Shown in pieces: positions 1-4,876 of a DNA stretch of 6,394 nucleotides. Origin of the DNA: Alcanivorax sp. UBA4485 (GTDB lineage: Bacteria; Pseudomonadota; Gammaproteobacteria; Pseudomonadales; Alcanivoracaceae); NCBI GenBank assembly GCA_002389055.1, contig DGNT01000057.1:1-6394 (forward strand), given 5' to 3'. Below the pieces are notes generated by a model that worked only from the letters and a program-made list of their open reading frames with translations, made no database searches and had not been told where the DNA came from. Position 1 is the stretch's first letter. Every line of letters starts with the position of its first letter. A program made the translations under genes and the position numbers.

Positions 1-335
1 CCCTGGTGGCCCGGGAAAAACTGGGCTCCACCGGCATCGGCGAAGGCATCGCCATCCCCCACTGCCGGCTGGGCCACTGCGAAGGCGCCGTGGGCCTGCT
101 GTTGAAGCTGGAGGACGCGGTCGACTTCGACGCCGTCGACGGACGCCCGGTGGATCTGGTGTTCGTGCTGCTGGTGCCGGAGCAAAACCCGGAGCAACAC
201 CTCAAGACACTCAGCCACCTGGCCAGCCTGTTCAACGACGATGACTACCGCAGCGACCTGCGACGGGCCCACAGCAACGAGCAGTTGTTCCAGGTGGCGG
301 TGGAATCGGAAGCGGAACTGCGCCTCGCGTCCTAG
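1..335 (+). CDS. ptsN: PTS-Ntr EIIA component PtsN, C-terminal part (5' end outside window)
   Basis: EIIA-Ntr is the terminal phospho-acceptor of the nitrogen phosphotransferase chain (EI-Ntr to NPr to PtsN). In studied bacteria it acts by protein contact, for example on K+ transport systems and sensor kinases, not by sugar uptake. About 110 residues are visible. The frame is open to the left edge (first full codon at 3), so the GTG at 6 is an internal Val, not a start. The family signature GIGEGIAIPHCRL is present, and its His (codon 60-62) is the expected phosphorylation site, equivalent to His73 of E. coli PtsN. The segment FDAVDGRPVDLVFVLLVPE and the C-terminal helix fit the PTS EIIA type-2 fold. 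The family is usually about 150-160 aa, so roughly the first 45 residues are missing. It sits 20 nt before rapZ in the same direction, as in the common rpoN-hpf-ptsN-rapZ-ptsO cluster. No oddity is seen in the visible part. Confidence 0.95.
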   Translation, partial: LVAREKLGSTGIGEGIAIPHCRLGHCEGAVGLLLKLEDAVDFDAVDGRPVDLVFVLLVPEQNPEQHLKTLSHLASLFNDDDYRSDLRRAHSNEQLFQVAVESEAELRLAS

Positions 336-355
336 CCCTTACCGGTTACTCCTTT

Positions 356-1210
356 ATGAAGCTCACCATTCTCAGCGGCCGCTCCGGGTCGGGTAAAACC
401 ACCGCCCTGCAGGCCCTGGAGGACCACGGTTACTATTGCGTGGACAACCTGCCCCTGGGGCTGTTGCCCACCCTTACCGAACAGCTCGACACCGAGGAAC
501 ACGCCCCGGAACGGGTGGCGGTGGGCGTGGACGCGCGCAATCTGCCGCGCCAGTTGCTGGCCTTTAAAAGCATCATCAAGGCGCTGAAAAACCAGCAGGT
601 GGAAACCGAGGTGATCTTTCTCGACGCCGACCCGGGCACCCTGCTGGAGCGCTTCAGCGCCACCCGCCGCCGCCACCCGCTCAGCGACGACGACCGCACC
701 CTGGCCGACGCGATTGAATACGAAGCGCGCCTGTTGGCGGACATCCGCATGCTCGCCGACCTGGTGATCGACACCAGCAGCCTGGACGTGCACACGCTGC
801 GCAATCTGATCCGGCAACGGGTGGCCCGCCGCGACGTCAACCTGTCGCTGCTGATCGAATCCTTCGGCTACAAGAACGGGCTGCCCCGCGACGCCGACCT
901 GGTGTTCGACGTGCGCGCCCTGCCCAACCCTCACTGGCACAGCGAGCTGCGGCCCCTGACCGGCCGCGACGAGCGCATCGCCGAATTCCTGCGCGGGCAC
1001 CCGGAGAGCGATCTGATGCTGGAAGATATTTTCAACTTTCTGCACCGCTGGCTGCCCACCTATGCGGCCAACGACCGCAGCTATGTGACGGTGGCGGTGG
1101 GCTGCACCGGCGGCCGCCACCGTTCGGTCTATATCACCGAGCAGCTGGCCCACCAGCTGCGCAACCAGGGCGTGCCCTTGCATGTCCGCCACCGGGAGCT
1201 GGATGGATGA
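356..1210 (+). CDS. rapZ: RapZ, nucleotide-binding RNase adapter / glucosamine-6-phosphate sensor
   Basis: In E. coli RapZ binds glucosamine-6-phosphate and delivers the sRNA GlmZ to RNase E, which controls GlmS synthesis and cell-envelope precursor supply. Here it is 284 aa, the same length as the E. coli protein. The N-terminal P-loop domain starts with Walker A GRSGSGKTT (residues 8-16), followed by YYCVDNLP (26-33). The C-terminal domain carries DVRALPNPHW (185-194) and VAVGCTGGRHRSVYI (246-260). His193 and Cys250-Thr251-Gly252 align with the E. coli His190 and Cys247-Thr248-Gly249 region implicated in metabolite binding. The protein ends RHRELDG and lacks the basic KRKP tail of E. coli RapZ that contributes to sRNA binding, so GlmZ-type regulation should not be assumed. 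The ATG at 356 gives the canonical MKLTILSGRSG start, although no strong Shine-Dalgarno precedes it. Its TGA overlaps the ptsO ATG by 4 nt (ATGA), consistent with translational coupling. Confidence 0.97.
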   Translation: MKLTILSGRSGSGKTTALQALEDHGYYCVDNLPLGLLPTLTEQLDTEEHAPERVAVGVDARNLPRQLLAFKSIIKALKNQQVETEVIFLDADPGTLLERFSATRRRHPLSDDDRTLADAIEYEARLLADIRMLADLVIDTSSLDVHTLRNLIRQRVARRDVNLSLLIESFGYKNGLPRDADLVFDVRALPNPHWHSELRPLTGRDERIAEFLRGHPESDLMLEDIFNFLHRWLPTYAANDRSYVTVAVGCTGGRHRSVYITEQLAHQLRNQGVPLHVRHRELDG

Positions 1211-1476
1211 TTGAACAGGACCTGGCCATCACCAACAAGCTGGGCCTGCACGCACGCGCCGCCGCCAAGGTGGTCAGCGTGGCCTCGCGCTACAGCTGCA
1301 GTATTCAGGTGATTCACGGCGAACGCCGCATCGACGCCAAAAGCATCATGGGGCTGTTGACGCTGGGGGCCGCCAAAGGCACCACGCTGCGTGTGTGCGT
1401 GGACGGTGAGGACGAACAACCCGCCATGGACGAGCTCACCGATCTGTTCCAACGCAAATTCGACGAAGGCGAGTAG
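1207..1476 (+). CDS. ptsO: NPr, HPr-like phosphocarrier of the nitrogen PTS
   Basis: NPr passes phosphate from EI-Ntr (PtsP) to PtsN in the cytoplasm. The protein is 89 aa, the normal HPr/NPr length. The active-site motif NKLGLHARAAAK (10-21) places the phosphorylatable His at residue 15. The second family signature RIDAKSIMGLLTLGAAKGT (41-59) contains Ser46 in the KSI position; in Gram-positive HPr this Ser is a regulatory phosphorylation site, but it is not known to be phosphorylated in NPr. The operon position directly after rapZ favours NPr (ptsO) over sugar-PTS HPr (ptsH). The ATG lies in the rapZ stop (4-nt overlap), and a GGGAG a few bases upstream, inside the rapZ end, can serve as ribosome-binding site. 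The acidic C-terminus (FDEGE) is unremarkable. No hairpin terminator follows; only a T6 run and an AAAGCTTT palindrome are present, so read-through into mgtE is possible. Confidence 0.95.
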   Translation: MIEQDLAITNKLGLHARAAAKVVSVASRYSCSIQVIHGERRIDAKSIMGLLTLGAAKGTTLRVCVDGEDEQPAMDELTDLFQRKFDEGE

Positions 1477-1493
1477 GCCGCTTTTTTAAAGCT

Positions 1494-1526
1494 TTGACCC
1501 TCCGGTAATACGCGGTGGTGTAAACT
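1494..1526 (+). promoter_or_regulatory. Possible weak sigma-70-like promoter for mgtE
   Basis: A TTGACC hexamer (1494-1499) resembles a -35 box, and TAAACT (1521-1526) resembles a -10 box (4 of 6 consensus bases). The spacing is 21 nt, or 19 if TGTAAA at 1519-1524 is taken as the -10, which is longer than the usual 16-18. The site lies in the only gap between ptsO and mgtE, so it would give mgtE independent expression. It is a pattern match only and could be chance; read-through from the ptsN-rapZ-ptsO operon is the alternative. Confidence 0.25.
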
Positions 1527-1535
1527 CTCCGGCCT

Positions 1536-1543
1536 GAGGAGGG
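1536..1543 (+). promoter_or_regulatory. Strong Shine-Dalgarno of mgtE
   Basis: GAGGAGGG lies four bases before the ATG at 1548 and contains a full AGGAGG core (1537-1542). It is by far the strongest ribosome-binding site in the window, and it fixes the mgtE start. The hexamer GGAGGG (1538-1543) is exactly complementary to CCCTCC at 1498-1503, so a long transcript could fold to mask it; see the findings. Confidence 0.75.
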
Positions 1544-1547
1544 AACC

Positions 1548-2912
1548 ATGACCGCAGAACAAACCCGCCACCGCCGAAATCTGAAAACCGTGAACCGGGC
1601 TCTGGCCAGCGGCGCGCTGTCCGAAGTTCGTCAGGTGCTGAACAACCTGCCGGGCGCGGAAGCCGCCCACCTGCTCGAGTCATCCCCGCCCCGCGAACGC
1701 GAAATCCTCTGGCAACTGCTCAGCCAGGAGCAGGAAACCGAGGTGCTGCAGTACCTGGGCGAGGAAGTGCGCGTGGAGCTGCTGCGCGACCTGCCCACCG
1801 AAGAGCTGGTGGAGCTGATCGAGGACCTCGACACCGACGATCTGGCCGACCTCCTTCAAGAACTGCCGGAACAGGTGACCAGCCGCGTACTGGCCGGCCT
1901 CGACGCCCAGAACCGGGAACGCCTGGAACAGGTGATGAACTACCCGGAGGACACCGCCGGCGGCCTGATGAACACGGACGTGATCACGGTGCGCCCGGAG
2001 ATCACCTTCAGCGTGGTGCAGCGCTATCTGCGGCGCCTGGGCGACATCCCCAAGACCACCGATAACCTGCTGGTGGTGAACCGCAAGAACCAGTTCGTCG
2101 GCGTGCTGCCGCTGACCCGGGTGCTGATTTCCGACCCCGGCACCTCGGTGCGCGAAGCGATGATCACCGATGTGGAAGCGATCCCCGCCACCCAGGATGC
2201 CCACGAAGTGGCCAAGCTTTTCGAACGCCTGGACCTGGTGACCGCCCCGGTGGTGGACGACGACGGCATGCTGGTGGGCCGGATCACCATTGATGACGTG
2301 GTCGACGTGATCATGGAGGAAGCCGAGCATTCCCTGATGGGCATGGCCGGCCTGGACGAGGACGAGGACACCTTCGGCTCGGTCTGGCACACGGTGCGCC
2401 GCCGGGCGCTCTGGCTGGGCATCAACCTGCTCACCGCCCTGGCCGCCTCGGCGGTGATCAGCCTGTTCGAGGACACCCTGGAGAAGGTGGTGGCCCTGGC
2501 GGTGCTGATGCCGATCGTCGCCAGCATGGGCGGTATTGCCGGCAGCCAGACCCTGACCCTGGTAATCCGCGCCATGGCGCTGGGACAGGTGCAAGCCGGC
2601 AACACCCGCTACCTGCTCACCAAGGAACTGGCGGTAGGCGCCTTCAACGGCATGCTCTGGGCGTTGGTGATCGGCGTCACCGCCGCGCTCTGGTTCGATG
2701 ACCCGAGCCTGGGTGTAATCATCGGCTGCGCCATGATCCTCAATCTGGTGGTGGCCGCCGGCGCCGGCGCGATGATTCCGATGGTGATGAAACGCATGGG
2801 CATCGACCCGGCCCTGGCCGGGTCCGTGGTGCTGACCACCGTCACCGACATCGTCGGCTTCATGGCCTTCCTGGGCTTGGCCACGCTCCTATACGCCAAC
2901 CTGGTGGTCTAG
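1548..2912 (+). CDS. mgtE: MgtE-type magnesium channel/transporter with CBS domains
   Basis: MgtE is an inner-membrane Mg2+ channel whose cytoplasmic domains close the pore when intracellular Mg2+ is high. The protein is 454 aa, the normal family size. Order of domains: a helical, Asp/Glu-rich MgtE N domain (about 1-135, for example EELVELIEDLDTDDLADLL); CBS1 (about 141-200, starting MNTDVITVRP); CBS2 (about 205-260, with APVVDDDGMLVGRITIDDVVD); a plug-like linker helix (about 262-283); and five predicted membrane segments (roughly 285-306, 312-340, 358-382, 388-415, 423-450). The pore-region motif is MGGIAGSQTLTLVIRAMALGQ (327-347), and Asp434 in LTTVTDIVGF corresponds by position to the selectivity Asp432 of Thermus MgtE. 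The Asn common in GGNxGxQ motifs is Ile here (GGIAGSQ), a variant I recall from other gammaproteobacterial MgtE proteins. It starts 71 nt after ptsO on the same strand and ends 14 nt before the palindromic element at 2927. Confidence 0.96.
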   Translation: MTAEQTRHRRNLKTVNRALASGALSEVRQVLNNLPGAEAAHLLESSPPREREILWQLLSQEQETEVLQYLGEEVRVELLRDLPTEELVELIEDLDTDDLADLLQELPEQVTSRVLAGLDAQNRERLEQVMNYPEDTAGGLMNTDVITVRPEITFSVVQRYLRRLGDIPKTTDNLLVVNRKNQFVGVLPLTRVLISDPGTSVREAMITDVEAIPATQDAHEVAKLFERLDLVTAPVVDDDGMLVGRITIDDVVDVIMEEAEHSLMGMAGLDEDEDTFGSVWHTVRRRALWLGINLLTALAASAVISLFEDTLEKVVALAVLMPIVASMGGIAGSQTLTLVIRAMALGQVQAGNTRYLLTKELAVGAFNGMLWALVIGVTAALWFDDPSLGVIIGCAMILNLVVAAGAGAMIPMVMKRMGIDPALAGSVVLTTVTDIVGFMAFLGLATLLYANLVV

Positions 2913-2926
2913 CACGCGAGCGGGCC

Positions 2927-2956
2927 TTGTGGGAGCGGGCCCCGCCCGCGAAAGGG
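2927..2956 (+). repeat. REP unit, left copy
   Basis: This 30-nt unit contains its own perfect hairpin: GCGGGC (2935-2940), loop CCC, GCCCGC (2944-2949). It reads in the direction of mgtE transcription and differs from the reverse complement of the right copy at only two positions (2931 and 2942). The internal palindrome plus flanking GAA is the typical make-up of a pseudomonad-type REP. Confidence 0.8.
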
Positions 2957-2968
2957 AGCGAAGCTCCC
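2954..2968. repeat. Side hairpin of the REP doublet, left
   Basis: GGGAGC (2954-2959), loop GAA, GCTCCC (2963-2968) form a perfect 6-bp stem at the junction between outer and inner arms. It shares three bases with the outer arm and two with the inner arm, so it competes slightly with those pairings. Confidence 0.7.
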
Positions 2969-3026
2969 GGCAGGATCCCAGAGACCTCTCTAACGGCAGC
3001 ACAAACAGCATCTCTGGAATCCCGCC

Positions 3027-3045
3027 GGGTGGCTAAAAGCCACCC
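3027..3045. repeat. Side hairpin of the REP doublet, right
   Basis: GGGTGGC (3027-3033), loop TAAAA, GCCACCC (3039-3045) form a perfect 7-bp stem. It occupies the position mirroring the left side hairpin but has a different sequence and loop, so the two sides have not been kept as exact mirror copies. Confidence 0.7.
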
Positions 3046-3072
3046 TTTCGCGGGCGAGGCCCGCTCCTACAA
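3043..3072 (-). repeat. REP unit, right copy (inverted)
   Basis: This inverted partner of the left REP carries the hairpin GCGGGC (3050-3055), loop GAG, GCCCGC (3059-3064). It ends six bases before the stop codon of the minus-strand membrane protein gene, so it would lie in that gene's 3' untranslated region. Confidence 0.8.
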
Positions 3073-3078
3073 TCCCAA

Positions 3079-4008
3079 TCAGAGTTCGGGGGCCGCTTCC
3101 GGCTCGTCGTCGGCGCCGAAAATATCCCGGAACGAGGCGTACACGGAAATCATCGATACCGCCATCAGAAACAACCCGCTGACCGCCGCGGCCAGGCCCA
3201 GGAGCGCATTCGCCAGAATCTGAGACACACCGGAAAACAGCGTGTTAGCGAACACAAAAAACACCCAGAAAACGCCACCCCAAAACGTCAGCACCATCAT
3301 CACGATGACGCTGTACCACAACATCGGCAGCCAGTTTCGGAGCACCGCCGTGAAACTTTCGCCGAGCGCCCTGAACGCGCCCCGGTCGCCAAAATACACC
3401 AGCGGTGCTTGGAACCAGATCAGCGCCATATAGGGTACAAACAGTGCGGCGCCCACCATGCCAATCAACAGGGGCGCAGCGCCATCGGCATCGACAGCGG
3501 TGGTCGCCGGCGCCCCGGTAGCACCGAAAGCGCCTCCAAAGAACGCGGTCCCTTCGGCGCCGAAAAGCACCAGGGCCATTGCCGCCATCGCAGCGCTGTA
3601 GACCACCTGCAGCAGAAGCTGAATCAGGCCAGTCACGAACAGCGGCCCTGTTCGGTGGGAAAAACCGGCGAAAAAGTCAAAGAACTGAAACTCATCGTCG
3701 GTCCAGCGCCGCCATGCCAAATGACAGAGTCCAGCCGACAACACGGGCACTAGCAGAGTCGGCACGAAACTGCCCAGCATCGGCACCCATAAGCTCAGCA
3801 AACTGATGCCGAGGAGCACCGCGAAGAACACCAACGTCACCAGACACCAGAGCACCCAGTTGGTCTCGACCAGCGACCAGGCGCGCGTCCACCACCGCAA
3901 ACCGTGCCCGACGGGACGACGGCGGGCGCGGCCCACCGTCGATTCCCCCGGGCGCGGCGTGTCCAGCAGCGCCGCTTGTGGCCCCTGGTAGGGGTTATTC
4001 GGGTCCAT
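3079..4008 (-). CDS. NPYQGP-tagged polytopic membrane protein of unknown function (BPSS1780-like), second of a tandem pair
   Basis: This is a 309-aa inner-membrane protein with no assigned function. Visible parts: the tag NPNNPYQGP-type start (NPYQGP at residues 5-10), a basic stretch RARRRP (27-32), then about six hydrophobic segments (roughly 51-72, 74-98, 121-149, 178-205, 224-254, 262-291) and an acidic tail ending DDEPEAAPEL. A Gly/Ala-rich loop lies at 150-180. It is paralogous to the gene just upstream: both have FFAGFS or LFAGFS followed by RTGPL, a near-identical NWLPMLWYSVIVM / NLLPMIVYGIVVM block, and a terminal Y-x-SFR. The organisation resembles BPSS1780-family membrane proteins as I remember them, but I cannot confirm family membership. 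The start at 4008 is chosen because NPYQGP then sits at the same place as in the paralog; an ATG at 4056 is in frame but less likely. It overlaps the upstream gene by 14 nt and probably depends on it for translation. Codon third positions look less GC-biased than in neighbouring genes. Confidence 0.85.
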   Translation of the reverse strand: MDPNNPYQGPQAALLDTPRPGESTVGRARRRPVGHGLRWWTRAWSLVETNWVLWCLVTLVFFAVLLGISLLSLWVPMLGSFVPTLLVPVLSAGLCHLAWRRWTDDEFQFFDFFAGFSHRTGPLFVTGLIQLLLQVVYSAAMAAMALVLFGAEGTAFFGGAFGATGAPATTAVDADGAAPLLIGMVGAALFVPYMALIWFQAPLVYFGDRGAFRALGESFTAVLRNWLPMLWYSVIVMMVLTFWGGVFWVFFVFANTLFSGVSQILANALLGLAAAVSGLFLMAVSMISVYASFRDIFGADDEPEAAPEL

Positions 4009-4807
4009 GTTCCGCACCGTCGGCGGGGCTGGTGAGCACTTGCCGGAACGACACATAGTAAGCGCCGGCCAGAATCGGCATCACGAACAGCAGGCCCAGC
4101 AGCAGCGGCAGGGCCGCCACCATGATGATCAGCATCACCACGATGCCGTAGACGATCATCGGCAGCAGGTTCTTCATGCAGGCGCGGAAGCTGACCCCCA
4201 TGGCGCCGCCCAGCCCCATGCCGCCCAGCATGATCAGAGGCACGGCGAAGTAGAACAGGAACATCACCAGGGTGAACACGATCAGGAACAGCGGCAGCAT
4301 GATCGCCATCATCACGCCCATGCCGCTGCTCATCGCCTGCGGGTCCATCGACTGGAGCGACATGGAGCCGCCCATGGAGATCGCCATCAGACCGCCGATC
4401 ACCAGCAACGCGCCCAGGTAGACGCCGATCTGCACCAGCGCCAGCAGCAGCAAGGGCCCGGTGCGCTCGGAAAAGCCGGCGAACAGATCACCGAAATCGG
4501 AACGCCCGTCGGTGGCGATACGGTGGAACAGCTTCACCAGCCCGGCGTACAACAGGGTGGTGATAAAGGGCTGCGCCAGAGGCCCGAGGAACGGGATCAA
4601 CTGCAGCCCCATGGTGATCACCATCACCAGCACCAGGGCCCCGATCACCACGCCCCAGTGGCCACTGAGCATTCTCATCCCCTCACCGAGCCAGCCCAGC
4701 GCCTGGCCCACGGTGACTTTGTGCGGGCCGTCCAGCGTAAAGGCACCCTCGCCTTGCGGGCTCGCTACGTTGGTTTCCGGTCCTTGGTAAGGATTCACTT
4801 CCGTCAT
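3995..4807 (-). CDS. NPYQGP-tagged polytopic membrane protein of unknown function (BPSS1780-like), first of a tandem pair
   Basis: This is a 270-aa inner-membrane protein of unknown function. It begins MTEVNPYQGPE, followed by a short soluble N-terminus (to about 50), about six hydrophobic segments (roughly 52-74, 76-95, 117-142, 165-195, 212-232, 233-252), and a polar tail ending AEHGPE. The loop and helix at 141-170 hold nine Met in 30 residues (for example MAISMGGSMSLQSMDPQAM), far above average. Shared blocks with the following gene include FAGFSERTGPL (109-119), NLLPMIVYGIVVM (213-225) and YYVSFR (250-255). The start at 4807 is supported by AGGGGA on the minus strand about seven bases upstream and by the aligned tag; the in-frame ATG at 4840 lacks such support. 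The stop TAA lies inside the start region of the next gene. It is separated from pmbA by a terminator, so the pair is likely transcribed from the AT-rich 40-nt leader, though I could not define a convincing promoter there. Confidence 0.87.
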   Translation of the reverse strand: MTEVNPYQGPETNVASPQGEGAFTLDGPHKVTVGQALGWLGEGMRMLSGHWGVVIGALVLVMVITMGLQLIPFLGPLAQPFITTLLYAGLVKLFHRIATDGRSDFGDLFAGFSERTGPLLLLALVQIGVYLGALLVIGGLMAISMGGSMSLQSMDPQAMSSGMGVMMAIMLPLFLIVFTLVMFLFYFAVPLIMLGGMGLGGAMGVSFRACMKNLLPMIVYGIVVMLIIMVAALPLLLGLLFVMPILAGAYYVSFRQVLTSPADGAEHGPE

Positions 4808-4845
4808 GAATATTCCCCTAAGTTTCAAACGAATTAACAACCAAT

Positions 4846-4869
4846 AAAAAAATGGCGGGCGACGCCGCC
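4846..4869 (-). terminator. Rho-independent terminator of pmbA
   Basis: On the minus strand, GGCGG (4869-4865), a six-base loop, and CCGCC (4858-4854) form a GC hairpin. One A and then seven T (4852-4846) follow. It begins eight bases beyond the pmbA stop codon. Hairpin plus T-tract is the standard intrinsic terminator form, and it separates pmbA transcripts from those of the downstream membrane protein pair. Confidence 0.8.
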
Positions 4870-4876
4870 GGCGACC

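Larger units (their letters stand above)
2927..3072. repeat. REPIN-like nested inverted repeat filling a convergent intergenic gap
   Basis: Two 30-nt REP-type arms in opposite orientation (2927-2956 and 3043-3072) are complementary at 28 of 30 positions. An inner pair of 18-nt arms (2967-2984, CCGGCAGGATCCCAGAGA, and 3011-3028) matches at 16 of 18. Between outer and inner arms lie two short perfect hairpins (2954-2968 and 3027-3045), and the centre (2985-3010) is an unpaired 26-nt loop. The whole can fold as a cross: outer stem, two side hairpins, inner stem, loop. The GGGAGCGGGC...GCCCGCGAA core resembles REP sequences of Pseudomonas and relatives, which are moved by RAYT (TnpA-REP) transposases as REP doublets (REPINs); no RAYT gene is in this window. 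It starts 14 nt after the mgtE stop and ends 6 nt before the stop of the convergent gene, so it may also act as a transcript end or 3' stabiliser for both. It has no T-tract of its own. Confidence 0.85.

Noticed and set aside
6..8. GTG as the start of ptsN
   Set aside because: The frame is open to the window edge and the residues correspond to the middle of the EIIA domain, so the gene is cut by the window, not truncated.
332..1192. Long minus-strand open frame opposite rapZ (286 codons)
   Set aside because: It lies antisense to rapZ, which has full family motifs; its His/Gln/Val-rich composition is what high-GC codon bias yields on the opposite strand.
1477..1495. Terminator after ptsO at the T6 run
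   Set aside because: No GC-rich hairpin precedes the T-run; only a short AAAGCTTT palindrome follows it.
1680..2594. Long minus-strand open frame opposite mgtE (304 codons)
   Set aside because: It mirrors the mgtE codons, with no recognisable domain and no ribosome-binding site worth noting.
2927..3072. CRISPR array or IS terminal repeats
   Set aside because: There are only two inverted units, with no regularly spaced direct repeats and no transposase gene between the arms; the REP doublet explains the structure better.
2927..3223. Plus-strand open frame of 98 codons across the palindrome
   Set aside because: It starts inside the REP arm and runs antisense into the membrane protein gene. 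Such frames over REP elements are common false gene calls.
4009..4056. Upstream ATG (4056) extending the second membrane protein by 16 residues
   Set aside because: The extension (MCRSGKCSPAP...) lies within the previous gene, has no ribosome-binding site, and would displace the NPYQGP tag relative to the paralog.
4007..4837. Plus-strand His/Gln-rich open frame of 276 codons
   Set aside because: It is exactly antisense to the first membrane paralog; the His/Gln richness is the reverse complement of Met/Leu-rich membrane codons.
4808..4840. Upstream ATG (4840) extending the first membrane protein by 11 residues
   Set aside because: AGGGGA is well placed for the ATG at 4807 and nothing similar precedes 4840; the tag position also favours 4807.
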